Source: Clostridiales bacterium (GTDB taxonomy: Bacteria; Bacillota_A; Clostridia; Christensenellales; Aristaeellaceae). Taken from it: a stretch of 22,373 bases of DNA. Both the position numbers and the translations under genes were made by a program. Shown here piece by piece: positions 6,287-13,426 of this stretch. Each line of letters begins with the position of its first letter. The stretch's first letter is position 1. The stretch lies in NCBI GenBank assembly GCA_024684665.1, contig JAIKWN010000202.1, forward strand, positions 1 through 22,373, in the 5' to 3' direction. Below the pieces are notes generated by a model. The model made no database searches, was not told the origin of the DNA, and worked only from the letters and a program-made list of their open reading frames with translations.

Positions 6287-8584
6287 TTACTTTCTACGGT
6301 TGCGGTTGAAGTTGATGAGGCAGCCGGCCTTGACGATCTCCCGCTCGTTCGCCGTCATCTCGCGGATGAAGAGCGAAACCGGAATCGCCTTGCCGTCGTG
6401 AACGGCGTAAGCCGCAATCTCCGAGAGGTCACCGTCCAGCGCCTTTCGGATGCCCGGGACGAAGATGAAGTCACCAACCTCGAAAGCGTTCGGCGCGCCT
6501 TTCAGGTGGAAGGGCAGCATGCCCCAGTTCATGACGTTCGAACGGTAGCGTTTCGTGGCGTAGTCCTGGGTAATGTTCGCAAGGCCGCCGATGACACGCT
6601 GGCAGCTCGCCGCCTGCTCTCTTGCGGAGCCGTCGCCCGGCTTGTTCGCATACACCACGGATCCGATTTCGATCTCAGCGGGATCGACCGTCTCAAACCC
6701 TGGGATTCCGCGGATGACTGCGTAGGCCGCAGCGACCTCTGGATCTTCGGTCACGTTTCCGCCAGCTTCACGGGTCCGTTCCAGCGCGGCTACATCCTTG
6801 CTGCGGCCCACGTACTGCGGATCCCTGCGGGAGAGTGTAAACTCCGCGAGACCCAGCGGATTGGAACGGTAGGAAGAAGTCTCACCGGAGGGGATCAACT
6901 CGTCCGTCGTCGTCACTTCATCCAGGATCTTGCTGCATACACGCAGAAGGATGTCGTCTGCGAGGGGTGGAAGCTCCGGCCAGTCCTTGATATTCGGGCC
7001 GTAAACCAGGGGCTTATCCGCCTCTGCCTTACGGTATCCGTTGTAAACGCGGGCCTCGTAGGAAGCCGGGTCAAAGTGATAGGCAGGCACATCGCCGAAG
7101 CGGTCGGCATAGCGCTCCGCGCTGGTCAGGATTCCGCCGTTTGCAGCCGTCGCTGCGATGCTCCGGGCGTCCATGAGGGCAACCGCGGACATCTGGCCGT
7201 TGCCAGGCTTTGAGCCCTCGCGGTTCGGGAAGTTGCGCGTGGTGTGGCGGATGGAGAGGCCGTTATTGCAGGGGGTGTCGCCCGCACCGAAGCAGGGGCC
7301 GCAGAACGCCGTACGGATGACCGCACCTGCCTGCATGAGGTCGGTAATGACGCCCTTGCGCAGGAGGTCGACGAAAACGGGCTGGGAAGATGGATACACG
7401 GACAGGGAGAACTCCCCGTCGCCACAGGCGAAACCGCGCAGCATGTGCGCCGCCTCCACGACGTTCGTGTAGTTTCCGCCGGAGCAGCCGGCGATGACGC
7501 CTTGCTGTACCTGCAGACCCTTCGACGTGATCTTATCACGCAGCGTATAATCCGCGCGACCGTCCGCGATTTCCGCCGCCTTCTTCTCAACATCGGCGAG
7601 GATGTCGGAGAGGTTCGCGTTCAGTTCGTCGATCTCATAGGTGTTGGAAGGATGGAAGGGTAGCGCGATCATCGGCTTCACGGTGGAAAGATCGACGTAC
7701 ACGCAGCCGTCGTAATAGGCGACCTCTGCCGGATCCAGCCTGCGGTATTCGTTTCCACGGCCGTGCTCCGTCAGGAAGGCCTGTGTGTCCTCATCCGTGC
7801 GCCAGATGGAAGAGAGGCAGGTGGTCTCCGTCGTCATGACGTCAACGCCATTTCGGAAGTCGGTGCTCATCGTGGAGACGCCGGGGCCGACGAATTCCAT
7901 GACACGGTTCTTCACATAGCCCTTCTTGTACACTGCACCACAGATGGCCAGCGCAATATCCTGCGGACCAACCCAGGGATTCGGCTTGCCGTCCAGATAG
8001 ATTGCAACAACGCCGGGGTAATCCACGTCATAGGTATCCTCGAGCAGCTGTTTGACAAGTTCGCCGCCACCCTCGCCGATGGCCATGGTGCCGAGCGCAC
8101 CATAGCGCGTATGCGAGTCAGAGCCCAGGATCATCTTGCCGCAGCCCGCCTGCATTTCTCGCATGTACTGGTGGATAACCGCGATGTGAGGGGGCACGTA
8201 AATGCCGCCATATTTCTTCGCGGCGGAGAGACCAAACATGTGGTCATCTTCGTTGATCGTTCCGCCGACCGCGCAGAGGGAGTTGTGGCAGCAGGTCAGC
8301 ACGTACGGCAGCGGGAAGCGCTCCATGCCTGAGGCTTTCGCCGTCTGGATAATGCCGACAAAGGTGATATCGTGGCTCGCCATCGCGTCGAATTTGATGC
8401 GCAGTTTGTCCATGCTGTCGTTCTGGTTATGCGCTTTCAGAATGCCGTAAGCGATCGTCCCCTTCTTCGCTTCCGCCGGAGAAACCGGCTTCCCCGTCAG
8501 CGCTTCCGCGTGCGCCACTTCTCTTTCCGGAATGATTTCTTTTCCGTTCACGAGATAGACGCCGCCGTCATAAAGCTTCACCAT
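6287..8584 (-). CDS. Aconitase-family hydratase (YbhJ-like)
   Basis: This 765-residue protein has the aconitase/isopropylmalate isomerase architecture. GSDSHTR (about 154-160) matches the aconitase DSHT motif. Three cysteines suited to a 4Fe-4S cluster appear as Cys367 in GCSGGNY and Cys428 and Cys431 in FCGPCFGAG, with NFPNREGS following at about 451-458 and a C-terminal swivel domain. Such enzymes hydrate or dehydrate tricarboxylic-type acids, but this subgroup, which includes E. coli YbhJ, has no settled substrate. The start at 8584 follows GGGAGG by 7 nt. The frame continues upstream to 8647, but that codon precedes the -10 box and cannot be on the transcript. The gene is transcribed away from a LysR-type regulator gene that may control it. 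It is not next to isocitrate dehydrogenase or citrate synthase, so a role in the citric acid cycle is uncertain. Confidence 0.88.
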   Translation of the reverse strand: MVKLYDGGVYLVNGKEIIPEREVAHAEALTGKPVSPAEAKKGTIAYGILKAHNQNDSMDKLRIKFDAMASHDITFVGIIQTAKASGMERFPLPYVLTCCHNSLCAVGGTINEDDHMFGLSAAKKYGGIYVPPHIAVIHQYMREMQAGCGKMILGSDSHTRYGALGTMAIGEGGGELVKQLLEDTYDVDYPGVVAIYLDGKPNPWVGPQDIALAICGAVYKKGYVKNRVMEFVGPGVSTMSTDFRNGVDVMTTETTCLSSIWRTDEDTQAFLTEHGRGNEYRRLDPAEVAYYDGCVYVDLSTVKPMIALPFHPSNTYEIDELNANLSDILADVEKKAAEIADGRADYTLRDKITSKGLQVQQGVIAGCSGGNYTNVVEAAHMLRGFACGDGEFSLSVYPSSQPVFVDLLRKGVITDLMQAGAVIRTAFCGPCFGAGDTPCNNGLSIRHTTRNFPNREGSKPGNGQMSAVALMDARSIAATAANGGILTSAERYADRFGDVPAYHFDPASYEARVYNGYRKAEADKPLVYGPNIKDWPELPPLADDILLRVCSKILDEVTTTDELIPSGETSSYRSNPLGLAEFTLSRRDPQYVGRSKDVAALERTREAGGNVTEDPEVAAAYAVIRGIPGFETVDPAEIEIGSVVYANKPGDGSAREQAASCQRVIGGLANITQDYATKRYRSNVMNWGMLPFHLKGAPNAFEVGDFIFVPGIRKALDGDLSEIAAYAVHDGKAIPVSLFIREMTANEREIVKAGCLINFNRNRRK

Positions 8585-8626
8585 ACCCTTACCTCCCTGT
8601 TTCTCTTTTCGGGTTTCTTTGTATAT

Positions 8627-8655
8627 AGTATACGCCGTTCCTCCCATATTGTAAA
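8627..8655 (-). promoter_or_regulatory. Promoter of the hydratase gene with palindrome over the -35 box
   Basis: TTTACA (8650-8655) and TATACT (8627-8632) on the minus strand are separated by 17 nt, with transcription expected to begin near 8620. Two short inverted repeats overlap it: ATATT-GTAA-AATAT (8646-8659) over the -35 and GTATA-TAG-TATAC (8621-8633) over the -10. The first has the AT-rich interrupted-dyad look of LysR-type binding sites. Regulator binding is inferred. Confidence 0.75.
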
Positions 8656-8732
8656 ATATTTCCTTTCTGATAGCTCCTATTGATTAATTCTATACCATGT
8701 GCTATCCTGATCTGGAAAGGAGTGGAAGCCGT

Positions 8733-9659
8733 GTGACCGACAAAGAACTGCTGTACATCCAGACCATCGCCGCAGAAGGCTCCGTATCCGCCGCAGCGCG
8801 AAAACTCTTTCTCGCCCAGCCTTCGCTCAGCCAGGCGCTTCGCCGTGTGGAGGAAGAACTTGGGACGGCGCTGTTTTCGCGCAGCGCCTCCGGCCTAGTC
8901 CCGACAGAAGCGGGGCAGCGCTATCTGCTTTGTGCCAGGCAGATCCGGCGCAGCTACGAGGAAATGCGGCAGGAACTCTCCGACATGAGCGGGCTTAAGG
9001 CCGGACGAGTAAATCTTGGTATCACGCGGCATCTGGGGCTCACCCTTCTCCCGCGCCTCCTGCCGGAATTCTCGCGCCGCTATCCCGGCATCGAACTGCG
9101 TGTCACGGAAGAGGACACGCGCACGCTGGAGGCGCTTTTGCTTTCCGGCGGCATAGATTTCGCCATCCTGCACCGGCTGGAAGGGCACGAAGTCCCGCGT
9201 CTCTCCTACGAGCTCCTCTCCCACGAACCCTTCGTACTCATCCTCTCCCCGGAGGACGAAGCCTGCCACTATGCAGAGCCGCAGGGAGAAGACCCGCCCC
9301 TTCTGGATCTCTGTCATGTCGCAGAGCATCCTTTTCTGATGCTGCGCCGGGAACAGGGCATCCGCCGCGTCGCCGATGTGATTCTCGCCCGCGCGGGCAT
9401 CACACCGCACATCCGGCTGACGCTACGCGGCTTTGAAACTGCAGAAGCACTGGCTGCTGCGGGGCTGGGGGCGACGCTTCTTCCCAGGGACTACGTCTCC
9501 CTCTATCGTCCGCCCGAGAAGCCGGCGATTTTCTCGATCGACCCCGCTCTAGATCCGGGCTGGAGCCTCTGCTTCGCCATTCCCGACGGCGGATTTCTTT
9601 CCCATGCAGACGAAGCACTTCTTTCCATGCTCCGGGATTTGTTCCCACCAGCCCCGTAA
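8733..9659 (+). CDS. LysR-type transcriptional regulator
   Basis: The N-terminal winged helix-turn-helix is typical of the family (about residues 1-60, with GSVSAAARKLFLAQPSLSQ as the recognition region and ALFSRSASGLVPTEAG closing the domain). A linker helix and a periplasmic-binding-protein-like effector domain follow, for 308 residues in all, the normal length. The GTG at 8733 is preferred: AAAGGAG lies 10 nt upstream and the protein then begins with TDKELLYIQTIA as family members do. The ATG at 8697 would add 12 unmatched residues. The gene is divergent from the hydratase, the classical LysR arrangement, so it probably controls that gene and itself in response to a small organic acid. The effector is unknown. 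Confidence 0.92.
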   Translation: MTDKELLYIQTIAAEGSVSAAARKLFLAQPSLSQALRRVEEELGTALFSRSASGLVPTEAGQRYLLCARQIRRSYEEMRQELSDMSGLKAGRVNLGITRHLGLTLLPRLLPEFSRRYPGIELRVTEEDTRTLEALLLSGGIDFAILHRLEGHEVPRLSYELLSHEPFVLILSPEDEACHYAEPQGEDPPLLDLCHVAEHPFLMLRREQGIRRVADVILARAGITPHIRLTLRGFETAEALAAAGLGATLLPRDYVSLYRPPEKPAIFSIDPALDPGWSLCFAIPDGGFLSHADEALLSMLRDLFPPAP

Positions 9660-9664
9660 ACGCC

Positions 9665-9693
9665 TTGCGGCGTTTCCTCCGTCGTGTTATACT
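9665..9693 (+). promoter_or_regulatory. Promoter of the phosphatase-phosphomutase operon
   Basis: TTGCGG (9665-9670), a 17-nt spacer and TATACT (9688-9693) lie upstream of the ATG at 9723. The -35 overlaps a 7-bp hairpin (AAACGCC-TTGC-GGCGTTT, 9658-9675) that begins in the LysR stop codon. That hairpin lacks a T tract and is at best a weak terminator for the LysR gene. Confidence 0.7.
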
Positions 9694-9722
9694 CCTCTCG
9701 TATCCGCAAAGGAGGTCACGCG

Positions 9723-10451
9723 ATGAAGCTTATGCTGATCCGCCACGGGGAACCGAATTTCCCCGTGGATGAAGTTACCGAGGCCGGCGCTGTCGAGTCG
9801 GAAATCCTTTCCGATTACTTGATGAACGTGCCGATGGATGAAATTTATGTTTCCCCACTGAAGCGCGCACAGCAGACTGCCGCACCGACCCTCGAGAAGC
9901 TCGGTCGTAAGGGTGTCACGCTGCCCTGGCTGCGCGAATTTAATGTACATATCAATCGCCCTGATCGGGAGAAACCGGCCTCCGTCGCCTGGGACTGGGT
10001 TCCGGCGGACTGGACCGCCGATCCGCTTTTTCTCGACCCCGTGCGCTGGCGGGAGAATCCCGTTTTCGCTGAGGCGGACGTTGGCGGGTTGTATGACCGC
10101 GTCACTTCCGCGTTTGACGCGCTTCTCACGGAGCACGGCTACCGCCGGGAAGGATACCTGTACCGAGCTGAGCAACCGAACACAAAGACGCTGGTCTTCT
10201 TCTGCCACTTCGGCGTCGCCACCGTGTTGCTCTCCCATCTTATCAACGTTTCCCCCATGCCGCTCTGGCATGGGACGGTTATGCTGCCCACCTCCATCAC
10301 AACGGTCTTTTCCGAAGAACGCCGGAAGGGCATTGCCTCCTTCCGCGCCTCAGCCATTGGCGAAACGCCACACCTGACCCTCGCGCACCACGCGCCTTCC
10401 TTTGCCGCTCGCTTCTGCGAGGTGCACGGGGATGGCACGCGGGAAGACTGA
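9723..10451 (+). CDS. Histidine phosphatase superfamily protein (phosphoglycerate mutase-like)
   Basis: The 242-residue protein opens with LMLIRHGEPNF, the phosphoaccepting RHG motif at residues 7-9. SPLKRAQQTA follows, holding the second conserved arginine, and a late CHFG supplies the second catalytic histidine. Members are phosphoglycerate mutases or phosphatases acting on sugar phosphates, nucleotides or alpha-ribazole phosphate. The sequence between the motifs (about residues 75-130, rich in Trp and Asp) does not point to a known specificity. The ATG at 9723 is preferred over 9684 because AAAGGAGG lies 7 nt before it and 9684 precedes the -10 box. It is first in an operon with a ThrH-like phosphatase and a phosphohexomutase, which suggests a phosphosugar or phosphoamino-acid substrate, but this is inference. 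Confidence 0.85.
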   Translation: MKLMLIRHGEPNFPVDEVTEAGAVESEILSDYLMNVPMDEIYVSPLKRAQQTAAPTLEKLGRKGVTLPWLREFNVHINRPDREKPASVAWDWVPADWTADPLFLDPVRWRENPVFAEADVGGLYDRVTSAFDALLTEHGYRREGYLYRAEQPNTKTLVFFCHFGVATVLLSHLINVSPMPLWHGTVMLPTSITTVFSEERRKGIASFRASAIGETPHLTLAHHAPSFAARFCEVHGDGTRED

Positions 10452-10488
10452 GTAAAACCCCGCATCCGCGGAGAAAGGATGAATCGTT

Positions 10489-11094
10489 TTGCATATCGTC
10501 TGTCTCGATCTCGAAGGAGTCCTCGTTCCCGAAATCTGGATCGCCTTTTCGGAGGCCAGCGGGATCCCGGAACTGCGCCGCACAACCCGGGACGAACCCG
10601 ATTACGACAAGCTCATGCGGTGGCGCCTCGGCATCCTACGGGAACACGGCCTCGGTCTCTCTGATATCCGCCGTGTGATTGGCACCGTAGATCCCCTGCC
10701 CGGCGCGAAGGACTTCCTGGACCGCCTGCGCGCGGAAACCCAGGTTCTGATCCTCTCTGATACCTTTACACAGTTTGGCATGCCGCTCATGGCCAAGCTT
10801 GGATACCCCACCCTGCTTTGCAACGAACTCGTGGTGGGTGATGACGGCATGATCGTGGACTATCACATCCGCGTGAAGGAGAGCAAGCTTTCGACCGTCC
10901 GCGCGCTACAATCCGTCGGCTATACTACCATTGCCTCGGGCGACAGCTACAACGACCTCGGTATGATCCGCGGTAGCGCCGCAGGCTTCCTTTTCCGCAG
11001 CCCGGAATCTATTCGTCTCGCGAACCCGGATATCCCTGCATGTGAAACCTACGACGAACTTTTCAACCTCATTGCAAACGCTCTCAAAGCATAA
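10489..11094 (+). CDS. thrH: ThrH-like HAD phosphatase (phosphoserine phosphatase/homoserine phosphotransferase)
   Basis: The 201 residues resemble Pseudomonas ThrH along the whole length, including the opening CLDLEGVLVPEIWIAF, TTRD-PDYD-LM, LSDTF, FPTLLC-like YPTLLCNEL and GDSYNDLGM. HAD motifs are motif I DLEG (Asp7 nucleophile, Glu9), motif II Ser in LILSDTF, motif III a Lys in VKESK and motif IV GDSYND. ThrH dephosphorylates phosphoserine and can pass the phosphate to homoserine, linking serine and threonine synthesis. The start is TTG at 10489, about 9 nt after AAAGGA; the ATG at 10479 is out of frame and lies inside the ribosome binding site. The gene begins 37 nt after the histidine phosphatase and ends 11 nt before the phosphohexomutase, so it is the middle gene of an operon. 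Confidence 0.9.
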   Translation: MHIVCLDLEGVLVPEIWIAFSEASGIPELRRTTRDEPDYDKLMRWRLGILREHGLGLSDIRRVIGTVDPLPGAKDFLDRLRAETQVLILSDTFTQFGMPLMAKLGYPTLLCNELVVGDDGMIVDYHIRVKESKLSTVRALQSVGYTTIASGDSYNDLGMIRGSAAGFLFRSPESIRLANPDIPACETYDELFNLIANALKA

Positions 11095-11105
11095 GGAGGC
11101 CGGTT

Positions 11106-12602
11106 ATGAAAATCGCATCTCTCATCAGCGGATCCGATGTCCGCGGGCAGGCCATCGGCGAAGGCGCGCAGCTGACCGAAGCGGTTGGATACCGCCTGGG
11201 CCAAGCCTTTGTCCGTTTCCTCAAAAGCCGCGGCGTAAGCGCTCCGAAAGTCGCCGTCGGCCGTGATCCGCGTCTCTCCGGCGAGGCGCTGGAGCACGCG
11301 ATCGCAGAAGGCATGGAAAGCGCCGGGGCAAAAGTGACCTGTTTCGGTCTTGCAACCACTCCCGCCATGTATATGGCCCTCGTGCGGCCCGAGTTTTCGG
11401 GCGACGCCTCCGTGATGGTAACCGCTTCCCATCTCCCCTGGGAACGGAATGGTTATAAATTCTTCCTTCCGGACGGCGGCATCACAAGTGCCACTCTTAA
11501 GGAAATCCTTTCCCTCGCCGATTCTGGTGAAGATTTTGCAGCCTCAGGTGGCTCGCTGGATCACATGTCCTTCCTGCCGGTCTATACAGGCATTCTGGAG
11601 GAAAAGATCCGAGGCTCCCTGGGTGGAGGAAAACCCCTTTCCGGTCTGCACATCGTAGTGGATGCGGGCAACGGAGCAGGCGGCTTCTACGCCGATATGC
11701 TCTCCGATCTTGGCGCGGATACCTCCGGCAGCCGATATCTTGATCCGGACGGACACTTCCCGAACCACATCCCGAACCCGGAAAACGAGACAGCCATGGA
11801 GTCCATCCGCGAGGCCGTTCTTACAAGCCATGCGGATCTCGGCGTCATCTTCGACACGGACTGCGACCGTGCCGCCATCGTGGACGCCGCCGGAAGAGAG
11901 ATCAACCGCAACCGCCTCATAGCCCTCATTTCCGCCGTGCTCCTGCAAACGGAAAAGGGCGCAGTGATCGTCACCGACTCCGTAACCAGCTCCGGCCTCG
12001 CAGAATTCATCGCCAGCTGCGGCGGCGTGCATCACCGTTTCAAGCGTGGCTACCGGAACGTCATCGACGAAAGCCGCCGGCTGAACGCGGAGGGCGTCGA
12101 TTCTCCTCTCGCAATCGAGACCAGCGGCCACGCCGCCCTGCGGGAAAACTACTTCCTGGACGACGGCATGTATCTCGTGACGCGCCTTATTATTGAAGCG
12201 GTGCGCATGCGCCGGACCGGCAAGAACCTCACCGACCTCATCGACAGCCTTCGCGAGCCGGTGGAAAGCGCGGAGATCCGACTGACCCTCACGAACCCGG
12301 ACTTCCGTCCGGATGGCGAAGCGGCCATCGCTGCCATCGAAGCGCGCGCTGCATCGGATCCCACGTGGCACGTTGCTCCGGACAACCGGGAGGGCATCCG
12401 TGTTTCCTTCGACCTCGGTGACCAGAAGGACGCCTGCTGGTTCCTCCTGCGCCTCTCTCTGCACGATCCCGTCCTCCCGCTGAACCTCGAAAGCGACGCG
12501 ACGGGCGGCGTGCGGATGATGGCAGAGCAGCTGCTTGCGCTGATTTCCTCCTGCAAAGGCGTCGACTGTTCGAACCTCGTCCGGTTCCTCGCGAAAGCGT
12601 GA
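11106..12602 (+). CDS. Phosphohexomutase (phosphomannomutase/phosphoglucomutase family)
   Basis: Alpha-D-phosphohexomutases interconvert sugar 1- and 6-phosphates through a phosphoserine. Here the catalytic Ser108 sits in VTASHLPWERNG, the magnesium loop is DTDCDR (Asp250, Asp252, Asp254), the sugar-binding loop is ETSGHA (Glu338, Ser340, His342), and DNREGIRVSF in the last domain supplies the phosphate-binding arginine. The length of 498 residues and the SHLP variant of the usual SHNP motif match the longer subgroup found in clostridia and plant plastids rather than ManB or GlmM. AAGGAGG lies 7 nt before the ATG. It is the last gene of the three-gene operon. Whether it prefers glucose or mannose phosphates cannot be told here. 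It could supply nucleotide-sugar precursors for the polysaccharide enzyme at 828-2276, but no linkage is shown. Confidence 0.9.
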   Translation: MKIASLISGSDVRGQAIGEGAQLTEAVGYRLGQAFVRFLKSRGVSAPKVAVGRDPRLSGEALEHAIAEGMESAGAKVTCFGLATTPAMYMALVRPEFSGDASVMVTASHLPWERNGYKFFLPDGGITSATLKEILSLADSGEDFAASGGSLDHMSFLPVYTGILEEKIRGSLGGGKPLSGLHIVVDAGNGAGGFYADMLSDLGADTSGSRYLDPDGHFPNHIPNPENETAMESIREAVLTSHADLGVIFDTDCDRAAIVDAAGREINRNRLIALISAVLLQTEKGAVIVTDSVTSSGLAEFIASCGGVHHRFKRGYRNVIDESRRLNAEGVDSPLAIETSGHAALRENYFLDDGMYLVTRLIIEAVRMRRTGKNLTDLIDSLREPVESAEIRLTLTNPDFRPDGEAAIAAIEARAASDPTWHVAPDNREGIRVSFDLGDQKDACWFLLRLSLHDPVLPLNLESDATGGVRMMAEQLLALISSCKGVDCSNLVRFLAKA

Positions 12603-12721
12603 CAGTACAGGTTCGCTCAGGCATCCGTTCGCGCATGCATTTATTCTTGTTTTTTAGCAGAATTGAAACTGAAAACTTCTTTTCGAAACCCGTTTCCCTT
12701 AGAAATAGTTACGCAAAGGTC

Positions 12722-12750
12722 TTGTCAAAATGGCGGGATTGCGCTATCAT
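12722..12750 (+). promoter_or_regulatory. Promoter of the small secreted protein gene
   Basis: TTGTCA (12722-12727), 17 nt and TATCAT (12745-12750) precede the ATG at 12800 by about 50 nt. The rest of 12603-12799 holds no gene. It contains a T-rich run (12646-12656) but no convincing stem to act as terminator for the upstream operon. Confidence 0.7.
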
Positions 12751-12799
12751 TCGCAGGAAATGAGCGGAATACCGCCCAAAAGAAAGGAAGGAAACCACT

Positions 12800-13312
12800 A
12801 TGAAGAAACTGCTTGCTCTGGCGCTTACCCTTTCCCTTGCGCTCTTTGCGACTGCCGCACTGGCTGTTGACCTGAACTGGACTGACGTTGAGGAGCAGGT
12901 CGCCGGGCTGGATGCCGCATTTGTCAATATCGATCAGGTCGGCGTTAAGATTTGGATGCCCACGATCCTTGAAGCACAGGAGCTTACCGACGAAGACATT
13001 GCCGACGGCTATATCGCATATTTCCAAACAGCGGACGAATCCGCTGCGGTTGGTGTCACGTATACCGATGTTGAGGGTATGTCCCTCGAGGACTATGCAG
13101 CCGAGGTGGCTAAGGTTGGCGGTACAGGGATTGAGAATATGACTGTGAACGGGCTCAATTGCATCGGCTACGATCTGGAAGAGAACGATACCTCCGTCGT
13201 CGCCTTTGCGACAGAAGCCGGCTATATTCTGGAGTTCTCCTTCGCGCCCGTATCTGACGAAGGCTTCGCCGCCACCGTTCTCCTGATGGTTGCGTCCATC
13301 CAGGCAATATAA
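12800..13312 (+). CDS. Small secreted protein of unknown function
   Basis: I do not recognise this family. The 170-residue protein starts with a clear Sec signal peptide (MKKLLALALTLSLALFATAALA, cleaved near residue 22) and has no lipobox cysteine, so it is predicted to be released or periplasm-like. The mature part is acidic, alternates short strands and helices, and has one cysteine in NGLNCIGYDL. The pattern of a short domain with a repeated G-[IV]-x-Y/F strand, ending in a helix (FAATVLLMVASIQAI), is reminiscent of the small Mog1/PsbP-like lipoprotein and secreted domains, but this is only a guess. GAAAGGAAGGAAA stands before the ATG. It has its own promoter and a strong terminator and is followed by a secreted C11 peptidase in the same direction. 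Confidence 0.8.
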   Translation: MKKLLALALTLSLALFATAALAVDLNWTDVEEQVAGLDAAFVNIDQVGVKIWMPTILEAQELTDEDIADGYIAYFQTADESAAVGVTYTDVEGMSLEDYAAEVAKVGGTGIENMTVNGLNCIGYDLEENDTSVVAFATEAGYILEFSFAPVSDEGFAATVLLMVASIQAI

Positions 13313-13344
13313 TTGCGCTTTTGCCTGAAGTGTAAAACTGATCC

Positions 13345-13398
13345 AAAACGCTTCTCCTGAAGCCGGGCTCGATACCCGGAAAAGGGGAAGCGTTTTTT
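13345..13398 (+). terminator. Rho-independent terminator after the small secreted protein gene
   Basis: The outer stem pairs AAAACGCTTCTCC (13345-13357) with GGGGAAGCGTTTT (13384-13396) with one G-U pair that exists only in plus-strand RNA. An inner stem pairs 13363-13367 with 13375-13379. Six T residues (13393-13398) follow or overlap the stem end. It lies between the small secreted protein and the C11 peptidase, only 28 nt before the latter's start. Confidence 0.85.
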
Positions 13399-13426
13399 AA
13401 CCGGACATCTGGGAGGTACGGACGAT

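Noticed and set aside
6227..7213. 328-codon plus-strand open frame antisense to the hydratase
   Set aside because: It has no ribosome binding site or recognisable family and its translation is rich in Arg, Val and His as expected of an antisense frame in GC-biased coding DNA. The minus-strand hydratase is unambiguous.
9658..9675. Hairpin AAACGCC-TTGC-GGCGTTT as LysR terminator
   Set aside because: No T tract follows and it overlaps the -35 of the next promoter; noted with that promoter but not called as a terminator.
12603..12720. Terminator or small RNA after the phosphohexomutase
   Set aside because: Only a T-rich run is present; I could not form a convincing stem before it and no promoter for an RNA gene was seen.
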